From assembly GCA_041485385.1 (NCBI GenBank), contig JBGPJM010000251.1, forward strand, positions 1 to 6,826: a stretch of 6,826 nucleotides of DNA, given 5' to 3'. The stretch is from JBGPJM01 sp041485385 (GTDB lineage: Bacteria; Planctomycetota; Phycisphaerae; Phycisphaerales; UBA1924). The notes beneath the pieces were generated by a model. That model ran no database searches and had not been told where the DNA came from. It worked only from the letters and a program-made list of their open reading frames with translations. Positions 1-6,449 of the stretch are shown piece after piece. The position numbers were made by a program, and so were the translations under genes. How positions within the stretch are numbered: position 1 is the stretch's first letter; each line of letters starts with the position of its first letter.

Positions 1-1338
1 GATGATCAGTTCGCCGAACATCGTCGGGCGGCGCACTTCGACTGCGGCGTCTCGGACGACGTCGATGATCGGTCGGTGGCGGCCCTGTTCGCGATCGTGC
101 CCGAGACGGCGAACGCTGTTCTCGACAATGATGACCGAGCTGTCCACGACCAACCCGAAGTCGAGGGCCCCAAGGCTGAGCAGGCTCCCGGCGATGCCGA
201 ATCGCAGCATCGAGTCGAAGGCGAAGAGCATGGAGAGCGGTATCGCCAGGGCGACGATCAAACCCGCCCGCAGGTTCCCCAGGAAGATGAACAGGACGGC
301 GATGACAAGGAGACCGCCCTCAAGCAGGTTTTTCTTGACGGTGCCGATGACATGGTCCACCAGATCGGTCCGCTCGTAGAGCACATCGGCGTGGATGCCC
401 GCCGGGAGCGTAGGACGGATCTCGTCGAGCTTGACCCGCAGCCGCCTGGTCACGTCGTGGCTGTTCTCCCCCATGAGCATGAAGCCCAGTCCCAGCACCG
501 CCTCACCCTTGCCGTCGTAGGTGACGGCCCCCCGCCGGATCTCGTGGCCGACCTCCACATCCGCCACATCGCGTACCCGGATGGGAACGCCATCCAGCGC
601 CGTGATCGGAATGCTGCCGATCTCCTCGATGCTCCCCACGCGCCCCAGGCCGTGGACCAGCAGCGTGCTCCCGTTGCGGGGGATGTACCCGCCGCCGACG
701 TTGGCGTTGTTGGCCTTGAGTGCCTCGGTCACCTGGTCGAACGTCAGCGCGTGCTTGACGAGCCGGTCGGGGTCGATCCTGACCTGGTACTGCTTCTCGT
801 ACCCGCCCCATGAGTTGACCTCGGCGACGCCGGGGACCGCACGGAGGGCGGGCTTCACGACCCAATCGTGGACGGTGCGGAGCTCCGTGAGATCGCCGCT
901 GTCGCTGGTGAGGACGTAGTGGAACACCTCACCCAGCCCCGTGGCGATCGGTCCCATCTGCGGGCGGGCCAGCCCGGCGGGCAGCTCGACGGTGGAGAGC
1001 CGTTCGGCGATCTGCTGGCGCGCGAAGTACACGTCGGTGCCGTCCGCGAACGTCGCCACGACCTGTGACAGCCCGAACTTCGAGATCGATCGCAGGTTCT
1101 CCAGCCGCGGAATGCCGCCCAGGGCCTGCTCGATGGGGAAGGTGATCTGTCGCTCGGTTTCCTCAGGCGAAAGGGCGGGCGCTGTTGTGTTGACCTGCAC
1201 CTGCGCCGGGGTTGTGTCGGGGAAGGCGTCGATATCCAGTTGCCGCAGCGCGACAACTCCCAGCCCGGCGAACAGCAACGCCCCGACGATGACGAGGAAG
1301 CGGTTGCGGAGCGACCAGTCGATGATCCAGTTGAGCAC
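1..1338 (-). CDS. czcA: CzcA/CusA-family heavy-metal efflux RND transporter, N-terminal part (cut by window edge)
   Basis: Inner-membrane proton/metal antiporter of the HME-RND family and pump of a tripartite efflux complex. Reading from the GTG at 1338, the frame stays open to base 1, giving 446 residues of a protein usually about 1,030-1,070 long. It begins MLNWIIDWSLRNRFLVIV with TM1 at about residues 12-32. The porter domain follows, with family stretches such as DGTDVYFARQQ and MGPIATGLGEV, then TM2 (about 340-360), TM3 and TM4 (about 388-408). TM4 reads GALDFGLVVDSSVIIVEN. D393, D399 and E406 have the same spacing as CzcA D402, D408 and E415, which are needed for proton-coupled transport. 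This DFG...VD...E form is typical of the CzcA (Zn/Co/Cd) branch, whereas CusA has a different TM4. The region holding CusA-type methionine ligands lies outside the window, so the metal stays open. It is the last seen gene of the operon, 20 nt after the adaptor. Family is nearly certain; the symbol is less so. Confidence 0.95.
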   Translation of the reverse strand, partial: MLNWIIDWSLRNRFLVIVGALLFAGLGVVALRQLDIDAFPDTTPAQVQVNTTAPALSPEETERQITFPIEQALGGIPRLENLRSISKFGLSQVVATFADGTDVYFARQQIAERLSTVELPAGLARPQMGPIATGLGEVFHYVLTSDSGDLTELRTVHDWVVKPALRAVPGVAEVNSWGGYEKQYQVRIDPDRLVKHALTFDQVTEALKANNANVGGGYIPRNGSTLLVHGLGRVGSIEEIGSIPITALDGVPIRVRDVADVEVGHEIRRGAVTYDGKGEAVLGLGFMLMGENSHDVTRRLRVKLDEIRPTLPAGIHADVLYERTDLVDHVIGTVKKNLLEGGLLVIAVLFIFLGNLRAGLIVALAIPLSMLFAFDSMLRFGIAGSLLSLGALDFGLVVDSSVIIVENSVRRLGHDREQGRHRPIIDVVRDAAVEVRRPTMFGELII

Positions 1339-1345
1339 GAGGGGT

Positions 1346-1349
1346 CTCC
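1346..1349 (-). promoter_or_regulatory. Ribosome binding site deciding the GTG start of the RND pump
   Basis: On the minus strand GGAG lies 7 nt before the GTG at 1338, in the 20-nt gap after the adaptor's TGA stop. The first codons after this GTG match the usual HME-RND N-terminus immediately before TM1, so both signals agree on the start. Confidence 0.6.
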
Positions 1350-1358
1350 GGGGTCTGG

Positions 1359-2792
1359 TCAGTCGTTGGCGCAGCAGCCTGCACCCAGCTTGCCGCGGTT
1401 GGCCTGCGCGGCCAGGAAGTAGCTGCCCTGGGTCGCCACGGTCTCGCCGGCGCTCAAGCCGCTCAGGATTTCGACGAACTGGCCGGCGCTCCCGCCGAGC
1501 GTGACCACGCGGGGCCGGTACACCTCCTCGTTGAGTCGGACGAACACCAAGCTGGTGTTCCCGTCCGGCTGCACCGCGGCGGCAGGCACGGTCAGGGCCG
1601 ACGACTTGCTGGCGGTGGTGATCGACACACGGCCGAACATCCGCGCCCTGAGCCGCCCATCAGGGTTCGCAACTTCCGCTCGGGCCTGCACGGTGCGGGT
1701 CTTCTCGCTCACCTCGGTGCTGATCCACGAGACGGCCCCGACGATCGGCTCTCCCATGGCGCCATCGGGGCGGAAGGCCATCTCCTGGCCGATCCGGACC
1801 TTCGCCGCGTCCCCCGGTGAAAGCTCCGCGGTGATCCACATCCGGCTGGTGTCGGTGACGACGAACAACGGCCGGGTTGGATCGACGAGTTCGCCCGGGA
1901 CAATCGCCTGCGAGACGATAAGACCGTCCAGCGGCGACACGACCGGCAGGAGGTTGGATGTCGTCTTCGCGGGCTCGAGGCCGGCGACGATTTCGGACGG
2001 AAGACCCAGGAACTGGATGTCCTGCTCGTTCGGGACGCCCTGGAGCAATGCCTCGGGGACCGGCAAGCCAAGGCTCGTCAGCGCCTGCCGCGCGTTGAAC
2101 AGGCGGATGGCGGCTTCTCGCACCTCCGCTTCGGCGGCCATCTGGTCCGCTTGGTTGCGGAAGCCCGCGGCGGTCGAGGTCTTGATCCGCTCCAGCACCG
2201 CCCGCTTGGTCGCAAGCGACGCCGCGCCCTGGAGCAGCTCGGCCTTCGCCTTGCCGACCTCGGCTGAATCCACGAGGCACAGCACATCACCCTTCTTGAC
2301 CTTCTGCCCCGCCTTGACGCGGACCAGCGATGCGAAGCCCGGAACGCGGGCGCCGACCTGCGCGTAGCGGGTCATGTCGTAGCCGGATTCGGCGTTGGCG
2401 TCGACCGTCTCGACCAACAGCCGCACCTCCGCGGGCGCGGTCTGGACGCCGGCAACGCGGAGCACATCCGCGTTGGGGAGCTGGACGACCGGACGGGGCT
2501 TGCCCTCGACCGGCGGCTCGATGAGCGCGGGCTCGCCCTTGACCCCTTTCGACGGAGGCGAAGCCGTCAGCCTCAGCCCGCGGCAGACGATGCAGCTCGC
2601 CTCGGGGGCGCCGTGGTCGCGGCACCAGGCATCGGGGGTTGCCTCGGGAGCGCCGAACACCGCCGCCGCCGACGGGAACTTCCAGCCCGTCCTGTGGCCA
2701 AGCACTCCGACTCCGGCGAGCACGCTGGCGGTGAGCAGCATGGGCGCCCAGCGTGCCGAACGCATGAGGATGGATTTGACGGCGATTGGCAT
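1359..2792 (-). CDS. RND efflux periplasmic adaptor (membrane fusion protein, CzcB/CusB-like) with extra Cys/His motif
   Basis: 477-residue adaptor that bridges the RND pump and the outer-membrane channel. The N-terminus has a membrane anchor or uncleaved signal (about residues 12-32). Next comes a Cys/His motif, C57-X2-H60-X6-C67-X2-C70 (WCRDHGAPEASCIVC), resembling small metal-binding insertions I recall in some CzcB-like adaptors. A lipoyl/barrel-sandwich half follows (about 142-175, RVKAGQKVKKGDVLCLVDS), then a coiled-coil hairpin (about 176-240), the second lipoyl half (about 283-315, SPLDGLIVSQAIVPGELVD), a beta-barrel (about 317-395, with W319) and a membrane-proximal domain (about 398-465). 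The tail GKLGAGCCAND adds vicinal C473-C474. The start is ATG with AGGAG 6 nt upstream; that SD overlaps the last codons of the outer-membrane factor gene, whose stop is 3 nt away, suggesting translational coupling. The architecture is firm; metal binding by the Cys residues is inferred from the motif. Confidence 0.95.
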   Translation of the reverse strand: MPIAVKSILMRSARWAPMLLTASVLAGVGVLGHRTGWKFPSAAAVFGAPEATPDAWCRDHGAPEASCIVCRGLRLTASPPSKGVKGEPALIEPPVEGKPRPVVQLPNADVLRVAGVQTAPAEVRLLVETVDANAESGYDMTRYAQVGARVPGFASLVRVKAGQKVKKGDVLCLVDSAEVGKAKAELLQGAASLATKRAVLERIKTSTAAGFRNQADQMAAEAEVREAAIRLFNARQALTSLGLPVPEALLQGVPNEQDIQFLGLPSEIVAGLEPAKTTSNLLPVVSPLDGLIVSQAIVPGELVDPTRPLFVVTDTSRMWITAELSPGDAAKVRIGQEMAFRPDGAMGEPIVGAVSWISTEVSEKTRTVQARAEVANPDGRLRARMFGRVSITTASKSSALTVPAAAVQPDGNTSLVFVRLNEEVYRPRVVTLGGSAGQFVEILSGLSAGETVATQGSYFLAAQANRGKLGAGCCAND

Positions 2793-2795
2793 GGC

Positions 2796-4229
2796 TTACT
2801 CCTGGGCCTTCGAGCCGGGTGGTCTGTTCGTGGTGGGTGCTGGTGGCTGCCGCGACTCGTCGGTCGGTGGCCTGGTGATGGCGAGGCCGGTCGCGGCGTC
2901 AAGATCGAGAGCGGCGAGGCGATAGGCGACCACGCTGTCGAGGTACGCTCGCCGGGTGCGCAGCGCCCGCTGCTGCGCCGTCACCCAGTCAAGCACGTTG
3001 AGTTCCCGAGCCTCGAACGCGGACCGCGAGAGCTCCTGGTTGCGTTGCAGGAGCGGCAGGATGTCGCGTTCCTCGGCATCAATCTCGGCCTTGGCCGCTC
3101 GTGCCCGCGCCCGGGCGGCGAAGGCCGCGGCGGTGAGCCGATGGAGGAGAGCCGTGTACTCGGCGCGCGTGCGCTCGCGGGCCGCGGTCGCGGCCGCGAT
3201 GCCGCCCTGGTTCCGGTCGAAGATGGGCAGTTCCAGCGTGGCCCCGAGGCCCAGGTAGTTGTCGCTCACTCCGTCGTGCTCAAACGAAGGGCCGATCTTG
3301 ATCCTGGGGTACTGCCGGGAGACGGCTAAACGCAACTCCTCCTCGGCAGCAAGGTATTCGGCCTCCTTGGACCGCAGGTCGAGACGTCCGGCCTGCATTC
3401 GCTCCTGGAGTTCGGCGTCGTTTGGGTCGTCGAAGATGGCGATGCTGAGGGGCTTGCCAGAGTCCGAGAGTTGAACCTGATAGGACGGAGGCAACCCCAT
3501 GAGTCGGTTGAGCTCCAGTCGCGCCCTCTCCAGTTCGGCGGATGCCAGCCGCCGTTCGCGCTGCACCTCGGCAAGTTCCAAGCCGGCGGCGGAGACGTCC
3601 AGGTCGTTCCCTTCGCCGACACCCTTCCGCTGAATCACCAGCTCCGCGGCGCGCCGGCGGAGCGCCACTTCGTCCTCCAGTAACCCCGCCTGGTGCTCGG
3701 CGACAAGCACCGCCAACACTTGCCGTCGGACATCCGTGGCAAGGTCGTATTCCCTGGCGAGGACCTCCACGCGGGAGGCGTCCGCCTTGGCGTTGGCGAC
3801 ACCGATTCGTGCGCTGCGCTCACCGGGCTTGAGCAGCTCAAAGAGCAGGTCGGCATCCAGCACAAATCCGGGCGTCCCGTTGAAGCCATCACGGAACCCC
3901 ACGCCGACTTCGGGGTTGGGAAGGACATTGGCGCTAACGAGCAGGGCCTGCGACTCGCCGATGGCGGCGCGAGCGACGTGCAGGTCGGGGTTGAGCGTGA
4001 GCGCTACCGCCACCGCCTCGTCCTCGTTCACGCCATCGCCGAGATCGAAGGCGGATGCACCCCGACCGGGACTTTGACCGCCGCGTCGGACAGTGACGAC
4101 GTCCGGCAGGCGCCGCGACGCCAAGGCCGCGAGTTCGGCGCGGGCGTCGAGCGGACGCGGCTCATAGCTCGCGCACCCGCCAGCCAGGGCCGCCACGACG
4201 AGCCCGAGAATGGACCAACGATTCCTCAT
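2796..4229 (-). CDS. TolC-family outer-membrane factor, probable lipoprotein (CzcC/CusC-like)
   Basis: 477-residue outer-membrane channel of the efflux complex. From the ATG at 4229 the N-terminus is MRNRWSILGLVVAALAGGCAS: two Arg, a hydrophobic stretch and a lipobox (AGGC, C19), as expected for a lipidated OMF. The TolC fold appears as two repeats. The first has NPDLHVARAAI...LPNPEVGVGF (about 80-112). The second has YPRIKIGPSFEHDG followed by the diagnostic PIFDRNQGG (335-343). Long heptad-rich helices rich in Ala, Glu and Arg follow each repeat (about 150-245 and 345-430). The tail is Pro-rich and polar. The frame extends 65 codons further upstream, to 4424, but that extension is Pro/Arg-rich, overlaps the leader gene in another frame and would bury the signal peptide, so it was not chosen. 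The SD is weak (GGAA at about 8 nt). It is followed after 3 nt by the adaptor gene. Confidence 0.93.
   Translation of the reverse strand: MRNRWSILGLVVAALAGGCASYEPRPLDARAELAALASRRLPDVVTVRRGGQSPGRGASAFDLGDGVNEDEAVAVALTLNPDLHVARAAIGESQALLVSANVLPNPEVGVGFRDGFNGTPGFVLDADLLFELLKPGERSARIGVANAKADASRVEVLAREYDLATDVRRQVLAVLVAEHQAGLLEDEVALRRRAAELVIQRKGVGEGNDLDVSAAGLELAEVQRERRLASAELERARLELNRLMGLPPSYQVQLSDSGKPLSIAIFDDPNDAELQERMQAGRLDLRSKEAEYLAAEEELRLAVSRQYPRIKIGPSFEHDGVSDNYLGLGATLELPIFDRNQGGIAAATAARERTRAEYTALLHRLTAAAFAARARARAAKAEIDAEERDILPLLQRNQELSRSAFEARELNVLDWVTAQQRALRTRRAYLDSVVAYRLAALDLDAATGLAITRPPTDESRQPPAPTTNRPPGSKAQE
2799..2803 (-). promoter_or_regulatory. Ribosome binding site of the adaptor gene, inside the end of the upstream gene
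   Basis: AGGAG on the minus strand sits 6 nt before the ATG at 2792 and immediately before the TAA stop (2796-2798) of the outer-membrane factor gene. Ribosomes finishing one gene are therefore placed at the next start, a usual arrangement for coupled translation of complex subunits. Confidence 0.6.
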
Positions 4230-4324
4230 GCGAGGGATTCCAAGGGGAGACGGAGGGGAGGGGGGCGCCGTGCGTGCGCGCAACGACCACGGAACGCTCG
4301 CAGTCGGGGAGCGGTCAGCGCGTG
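4230..4324 (-). other. 95-nt spacer between leader gene and outer-membrane factor gene, pyrimidine-rich in the transcript
   Basis: No gene or clear terminator is seen here, so the leader gene can be co-transcribed with the pump genes. On the plus strand, 4242-4265 is all purine except C4251 and contains a run of six G (4260-4265). The minus-strand transcript therefore carries a C/U tract shortly before the outer-membrane factor start. A 5-bp stem (CGCTC/GAGCG) is also possible upstream of the tract but is too weak to call. Confidence 0.4.
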
Positions 4325-4783
4325 CTACAAGCGCAGAATGACGCTGTCGAGGCGACTCAGTGCGGAACACCCGGGCGGTCCGGTCCGCAGCGGGCCACAG
4401 CGGCCCGGCGAGACCGTCGGCCACGGCATCACTGGGAATGCTGCGAGCGCGACGATGTCACCAAGACCGGTCGCATGATCCAGGCTCGCCTTCACGTCGG
4501 TCCGCCGGACGACCAGCAGCTGGGCCGCAACGGGCGTGCAGATACACTGGCAGGCCGACGCCATCAGCGTTTGGCCGGCATCGGCTGGCCGAGCCTCATC
4601 GCGGCCGTCCTCGCCGCAGCACGGCGATCCCTGGTGCCGATGGCAGCAGCAGGGCGACAGCACCGAATCGACGCAGGTCGAACCATCCGGGTCGCGGCAA
4701 AGGGCGCGCGGACCCAAGCCAGCAGCCACGAGGGCTTGGACAAGGACGAGCAGACAGGGGAGTAGGCGACGGAAGTCGGCCAT
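4325..4783 (-). CDS. Secreted cysteine-rich leader protein of the metal-efflux operon (function unknown)
   Basis: 152-residue protein not assigned to a named family. MADFRRLLPCLLVLVQALVA is a signal peptide: charged n-region, hydrophobic core, and an Ala-X-Ala-like site near residues 19-21. The exported part holds twelve Cys (29, 37, 45, 46, 47, 55, 56, 78, 80, 82, 129, 139), including a CCCHRH...CC cluster (45-56) and a CQCIC run (78-82). It ends ALSRLDSVILRL. The protein is first in the operon, 95 nt before the outer-membrane factor gene on the same strand, and opens onto the divergent intergenic region. Location and Cys/His content suggest periplasmic binding or sensing of a soft metal such as Cu, Ag, Zn, Cd or Hg; this is inference. 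The ATG at 4783 was chosen because the signal peptide begins there; the longer frame upstream runs antisense through the methyltransferase. No strong SD is visible. Confidence 0.75.
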   Translation of the reverse strand: MADFRRLLPCLLVLVQALVAAGLGPRALCRDPDGSTCVDSVLSPCCCHRHQGSPCCGEDGRDEARPADAGQTLMASACQCICTPVAAQLLVVRRTDVKASLDHATGLGDIVALAAFPVMPWPTVSPGRCGPLRTGPPGCSALSRLDSVILRL

Positions 4784-4876
4784 TGGTCCGCGAAGTCTAG
4801 ATCGGTCCGCTCTACGGCGTTCGAGAGGAGATTCGACGGGCCATTCGGCCTGCCCATCGGGGGGGTAGGATTCTTC
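4784..4876. promoter_or_regulatory. Divergent intergenic region between the efflux operon and the methyltransferase gene
   Basis: This 93-bp gap separates two starts facing away from each other, so it must hold, or lie next to, the promoters for both. I see no convincing -35/-10 pair on either strand. A 7-mer, GGTCCGC, occurs twice as a direct repeat (4785-4791 and 4804-4810, 19 bp apart) close to the leader-gene start; it could be chance. A G-run (4859-4865) precedes the methyltransferase SD. No MerR- or ArsR-type dyad is evident. Confidence 0.45.
4867..4870 (+). promoter_or_regulatory. Ribosome binding site deciding the GTG start of the methyltransferase
   Basis: AGGA lies 6 nt before the GTG at 4877. 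The family's usual opening (HWE..Y...) starts five residues after this GTG, which supports the choice. Confidence 0.6.
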
Positions 4877-5503
4877 GTGGAGCGCCGCGAGCACTGGGAG
4901 GCCGTCTACGCCGCCAAGGGCGATGCCGAGTTGAGCTGGTTTCAGGCCCGGCCGGAGATGTCGCTCCGGATCATCCGGGAGCTCAAGCCCAGGCCGGCGA
5001 GCGCGTTGGACGTCGGGGGCGGGCAGTCGATGCTTGCGGGTGAGTTGGTGGCGATGGGCCTTGCCGAGGTAACCGTACTGGACCTGTCCGTCGCGGCCTT
5101 GGAGCGGGCGAAACAGCGCCTCGGGCCGCTCGCGGAGAGGGTGCGGTGGATCGCCGGAGACATTCTGGGCGATGTTGACCTGGGACACGTGGACCTTTGG
5201 CACGACCGAGCCCTGCTGCACTTCTTCACAGACCCGGCCCAGCGAGCGCGGTATTTCGCGAGGCTCCGGGAGACGCTGCGCCCAGGGGGTGTGGCCATCA
5301 TCGCCGGATTCGCCCCGGACGGACCGCCTCGCTGCAGCGGTCTGGATGTCGTACGCTCCAACGCGGCGACGCTCAGCACCGAGATCGGGCCGGGTTTCCG
5401 CCTGCTGCGGGAGGACACCGAAACGCATGCGACTCCGTGGGGAGGGCAGCAGCGGTTCGTGTACGCCACGTTCACCGCGGCCCCGTCCGCCAAGGCCGGT
5501 TGA
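4877..5503 (+). CDS. Class I SAM-dependent methyltransferase
   Basis: 208-residue Rossmann-fold methyltransferase, probably cytoplasmic (no signal peptide). It opens ERREHWEAVYAAKG followed by SWFQ (20-23), the pre-domain of a common bacterial family. Motif I is ALDVGGGQS (43-51), the acidic residue ending strand 2 is D69 (VTVLDLS), the adenine-side acidic residue is D95 (AGDIL), and motif IV is DLWHDRALLHFF (106-117). LRPGGVAIIAGFAPDGP (134-150) is the post-motif strand. The C-terminal part, with GPGFRLL and a THATPWGGQQRFVYATF-like ending, matches this family as I know it. The length is normal and all SAM-binding positions are present. The substrate is unknown. Such proteins are often annotated only generically, and distant relatives include protein-lysine and thiopurine-type methyltransferases. 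Placement beside a metal-efflux operon allows a role in metalloid or thiol methylation, but nothing in the sequence proves it. Confidence 0.92.
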   Translation: MERREHWEAVYAAKGDAELSWFQARPEMSLRIIRELKPRPASALDVGGGQSMLAGELVAMGLAEVTVLDLSVAALERAKQRLGPLAERVRWIAGDILGDVDLGHVDLWHDRALLHFFTDPAQRARYFARLRETLRPGGVAIIAGFAPDGPPRCSGLDVVRSNAATLSTEIGPGFRLLREDTETHATPWGGQQRFVYATFTAAPSAKAG

Positions 5504-5552
5504 ATCGCCGAGCGCCGCCGTGGCTGGGCTGCTTCAGCGGACCGGCAGGGAA

Positions 5553-5577
5553 GACGATGATGTTCATCGGCATCGTC
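5553..5577. terminator. Possible hairpin between convergent genes
   Basis: GACGATG (5553-5559) and CATCGTC (5571-5577) form a perfect 7-bp stem around an 11-nt loop in the 82-bp gap between two convergent stop codons. The place suits a bidirectional terminator, but there is no T-tract on either side and the stem is only moderately stable. Confidence 0.3.
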
Positions 5578-5585
5578 GCGGTCCC

Positions 5586-6365
5586 TCACGGGCCGGGGGT
5601 CCGTGCTACGCGCGGTTGGTGGCCGCATTCCGGGCACGGCGTCGCGAACTCGCCGAGGCGGTCGTAGCCGCAGGCGGGGCAGTGGCCGCGCCGGCGGCGG
5701 AGGGTGCGCCGGAAGGCCCCCGGCGTGGCGAGGAAGGGGAACCACGCGGCACCGTAGAGGAGGGTGTCGAGGATGAGGCCGCGGTAGAGGGGGTGGGTGG
5801 GGAGGAGGGTGGTGCCAGAGCCGGAGAAGTCTGCGCCGGGAAGGTACGACGCGAGGCGCGGGGGGAGCGGCCAGCCCCAGATGATCGTGAGCTGAAGCGC
5901 GTTGCGGGGGGCGTACGCAGCGGCGCACGCCAGCGCCGGGAGCGGCCAGCCGCACACGATCAGGCTGCGACTCTCTCCCTGACCGGAGGGGGGCCACGCG
6001 GCCTGCCCGTCGAGCCACGGCATCAACATGGCTCGCATTGAGGCGGGCAGCAAGGTGTCGGGGTGGGAGACGATCTCACGATAGTTAATGTTCAAGTCCT
6101 GGAACATGACGGCAGAAGCTTCGTAACTCGTCCACCCGCCGCCCCAAGACATACGGGTGACGATGATGAATCCGAGCCTGCCTTGAGGCGATTTCACCGC
6201 GCGCATGCTCTCTTGGCTGCGCAAGCCGCGGGAAACGAATCGCCTCGGGAGCGAGGCAAAGACCCACGCCACGCCGACGGTGGTGATCAGACCCAGCGCG
6301 AGCGCCACCACAGCGCGCCGGAGCTGGCGCCGAAGGCGCGACGGCGTTGTCGGTGGGGCGGTCAC
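5586..6365 (-). CDS. Membrane protein with C-terminal zinc ribbon, planctomycete type, unknown function
   Basis: 259-residue protein. An Arg-rich N-terminus (10-17) leads into TM1 (about 18-39). A probably extracytoplasmic middle domain follows, with Trp/Gly-rich pieces (SWGGGWTSYEA, 73-83; CGWPLPALAC, 138-147; IIWGWPLPPR, 161-170). A second hydrophobic stretch (about 195-214) then leads into RRTLRRRRGH. By the positive-inside rule this puts the C-terminal C229-X2-C232...C244-X2-C247 zinc ribbon (CPACGYD...CPECG) in the cytoplasm. I associate this layout, including the RRRRG-CPACGYD tail, with Phycisphaerae/planctomycete hypothetical proteins. The start is GTG at 6365; an in-frame TAG lies five codons upstream, so no longer version exists. 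No SD is seen, which is common in this phylum. Function unknown; the ribbon may bind zinc for protein contact rather than catalysis. Internal gene boundaries are secure. Confidence 0.82.
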   Translation of the reverse strand: MTAPPTTPSRLRRQLRRAVVALALGLITTVGVAWVFASLPRRFVSRGLRSQESMRAVKSPQGRLGFIIVTRMSWGGGWTSYEASAVMFQDLNINYREIVSHPDTLLPASMRAMLMPWLDGQAAWPPSGQGESRSLIVCGWPLPALACAAAYAPRNALQLTIIWGWPLPPRLASYLPGADFSGSGTTLLPTHPLYRGLILDTLLYGAAWFPFLATPGAFRRTLRRRRGHCPACGYDRLGEFATPCPECGHQPRVARTPGP

Positions 6366-6449
6366 GGTTGAGTGAGTCTACGGCGCGGGTGCGGGTGAGC
6401 CCGGCGTGCGCGCTGGGAGTCCTTCGCCCGATTCCTCGGCGATTTCCGC

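Noticed and set aside
76..813. Plus-strand open frame of 245 codons
   Set aside because: It is antisense to the RND pump, which has clear family motifs. The frame is open only because of the high third-position GC of the real gene.
1501..2367. Plus-strand open frame of 288 codons
   Set aside because: Antisense to the adaptor gene; Ser/Arg/Thr-rich with no domain.
4230..4424. 65-codon N-terminal extension of the outer-membrane factor
   Set aside because: It would overlap the 3' part of the leader gene in another frame, is Pro/Arg-rich, and would place the lipoprotein signal peptide inside the protein.
4849..4869. Possible CsoR-like operator before the methyltransferase (TGCCC...GGGGGTA)
   Set aside because: Only loosely resembles the known operator pattern, and the symmetry is poor; G-runs are common in this GC-rich sequence.
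4784..5428. Long upstream extension of the leader-protein frame
   Set aside because: It runs antisense through the methyltransferase and puts the signal peptide in the middle of the protein; start at 4783 preferred.
4942..6018. Minus-strand open frame of 358 codons
   Set aside because: Overlaps both the methyltransferase (antisense) and the zinc-ribbon gene (same strand, other frame); Arg/Pro-rich low-complexity translation.
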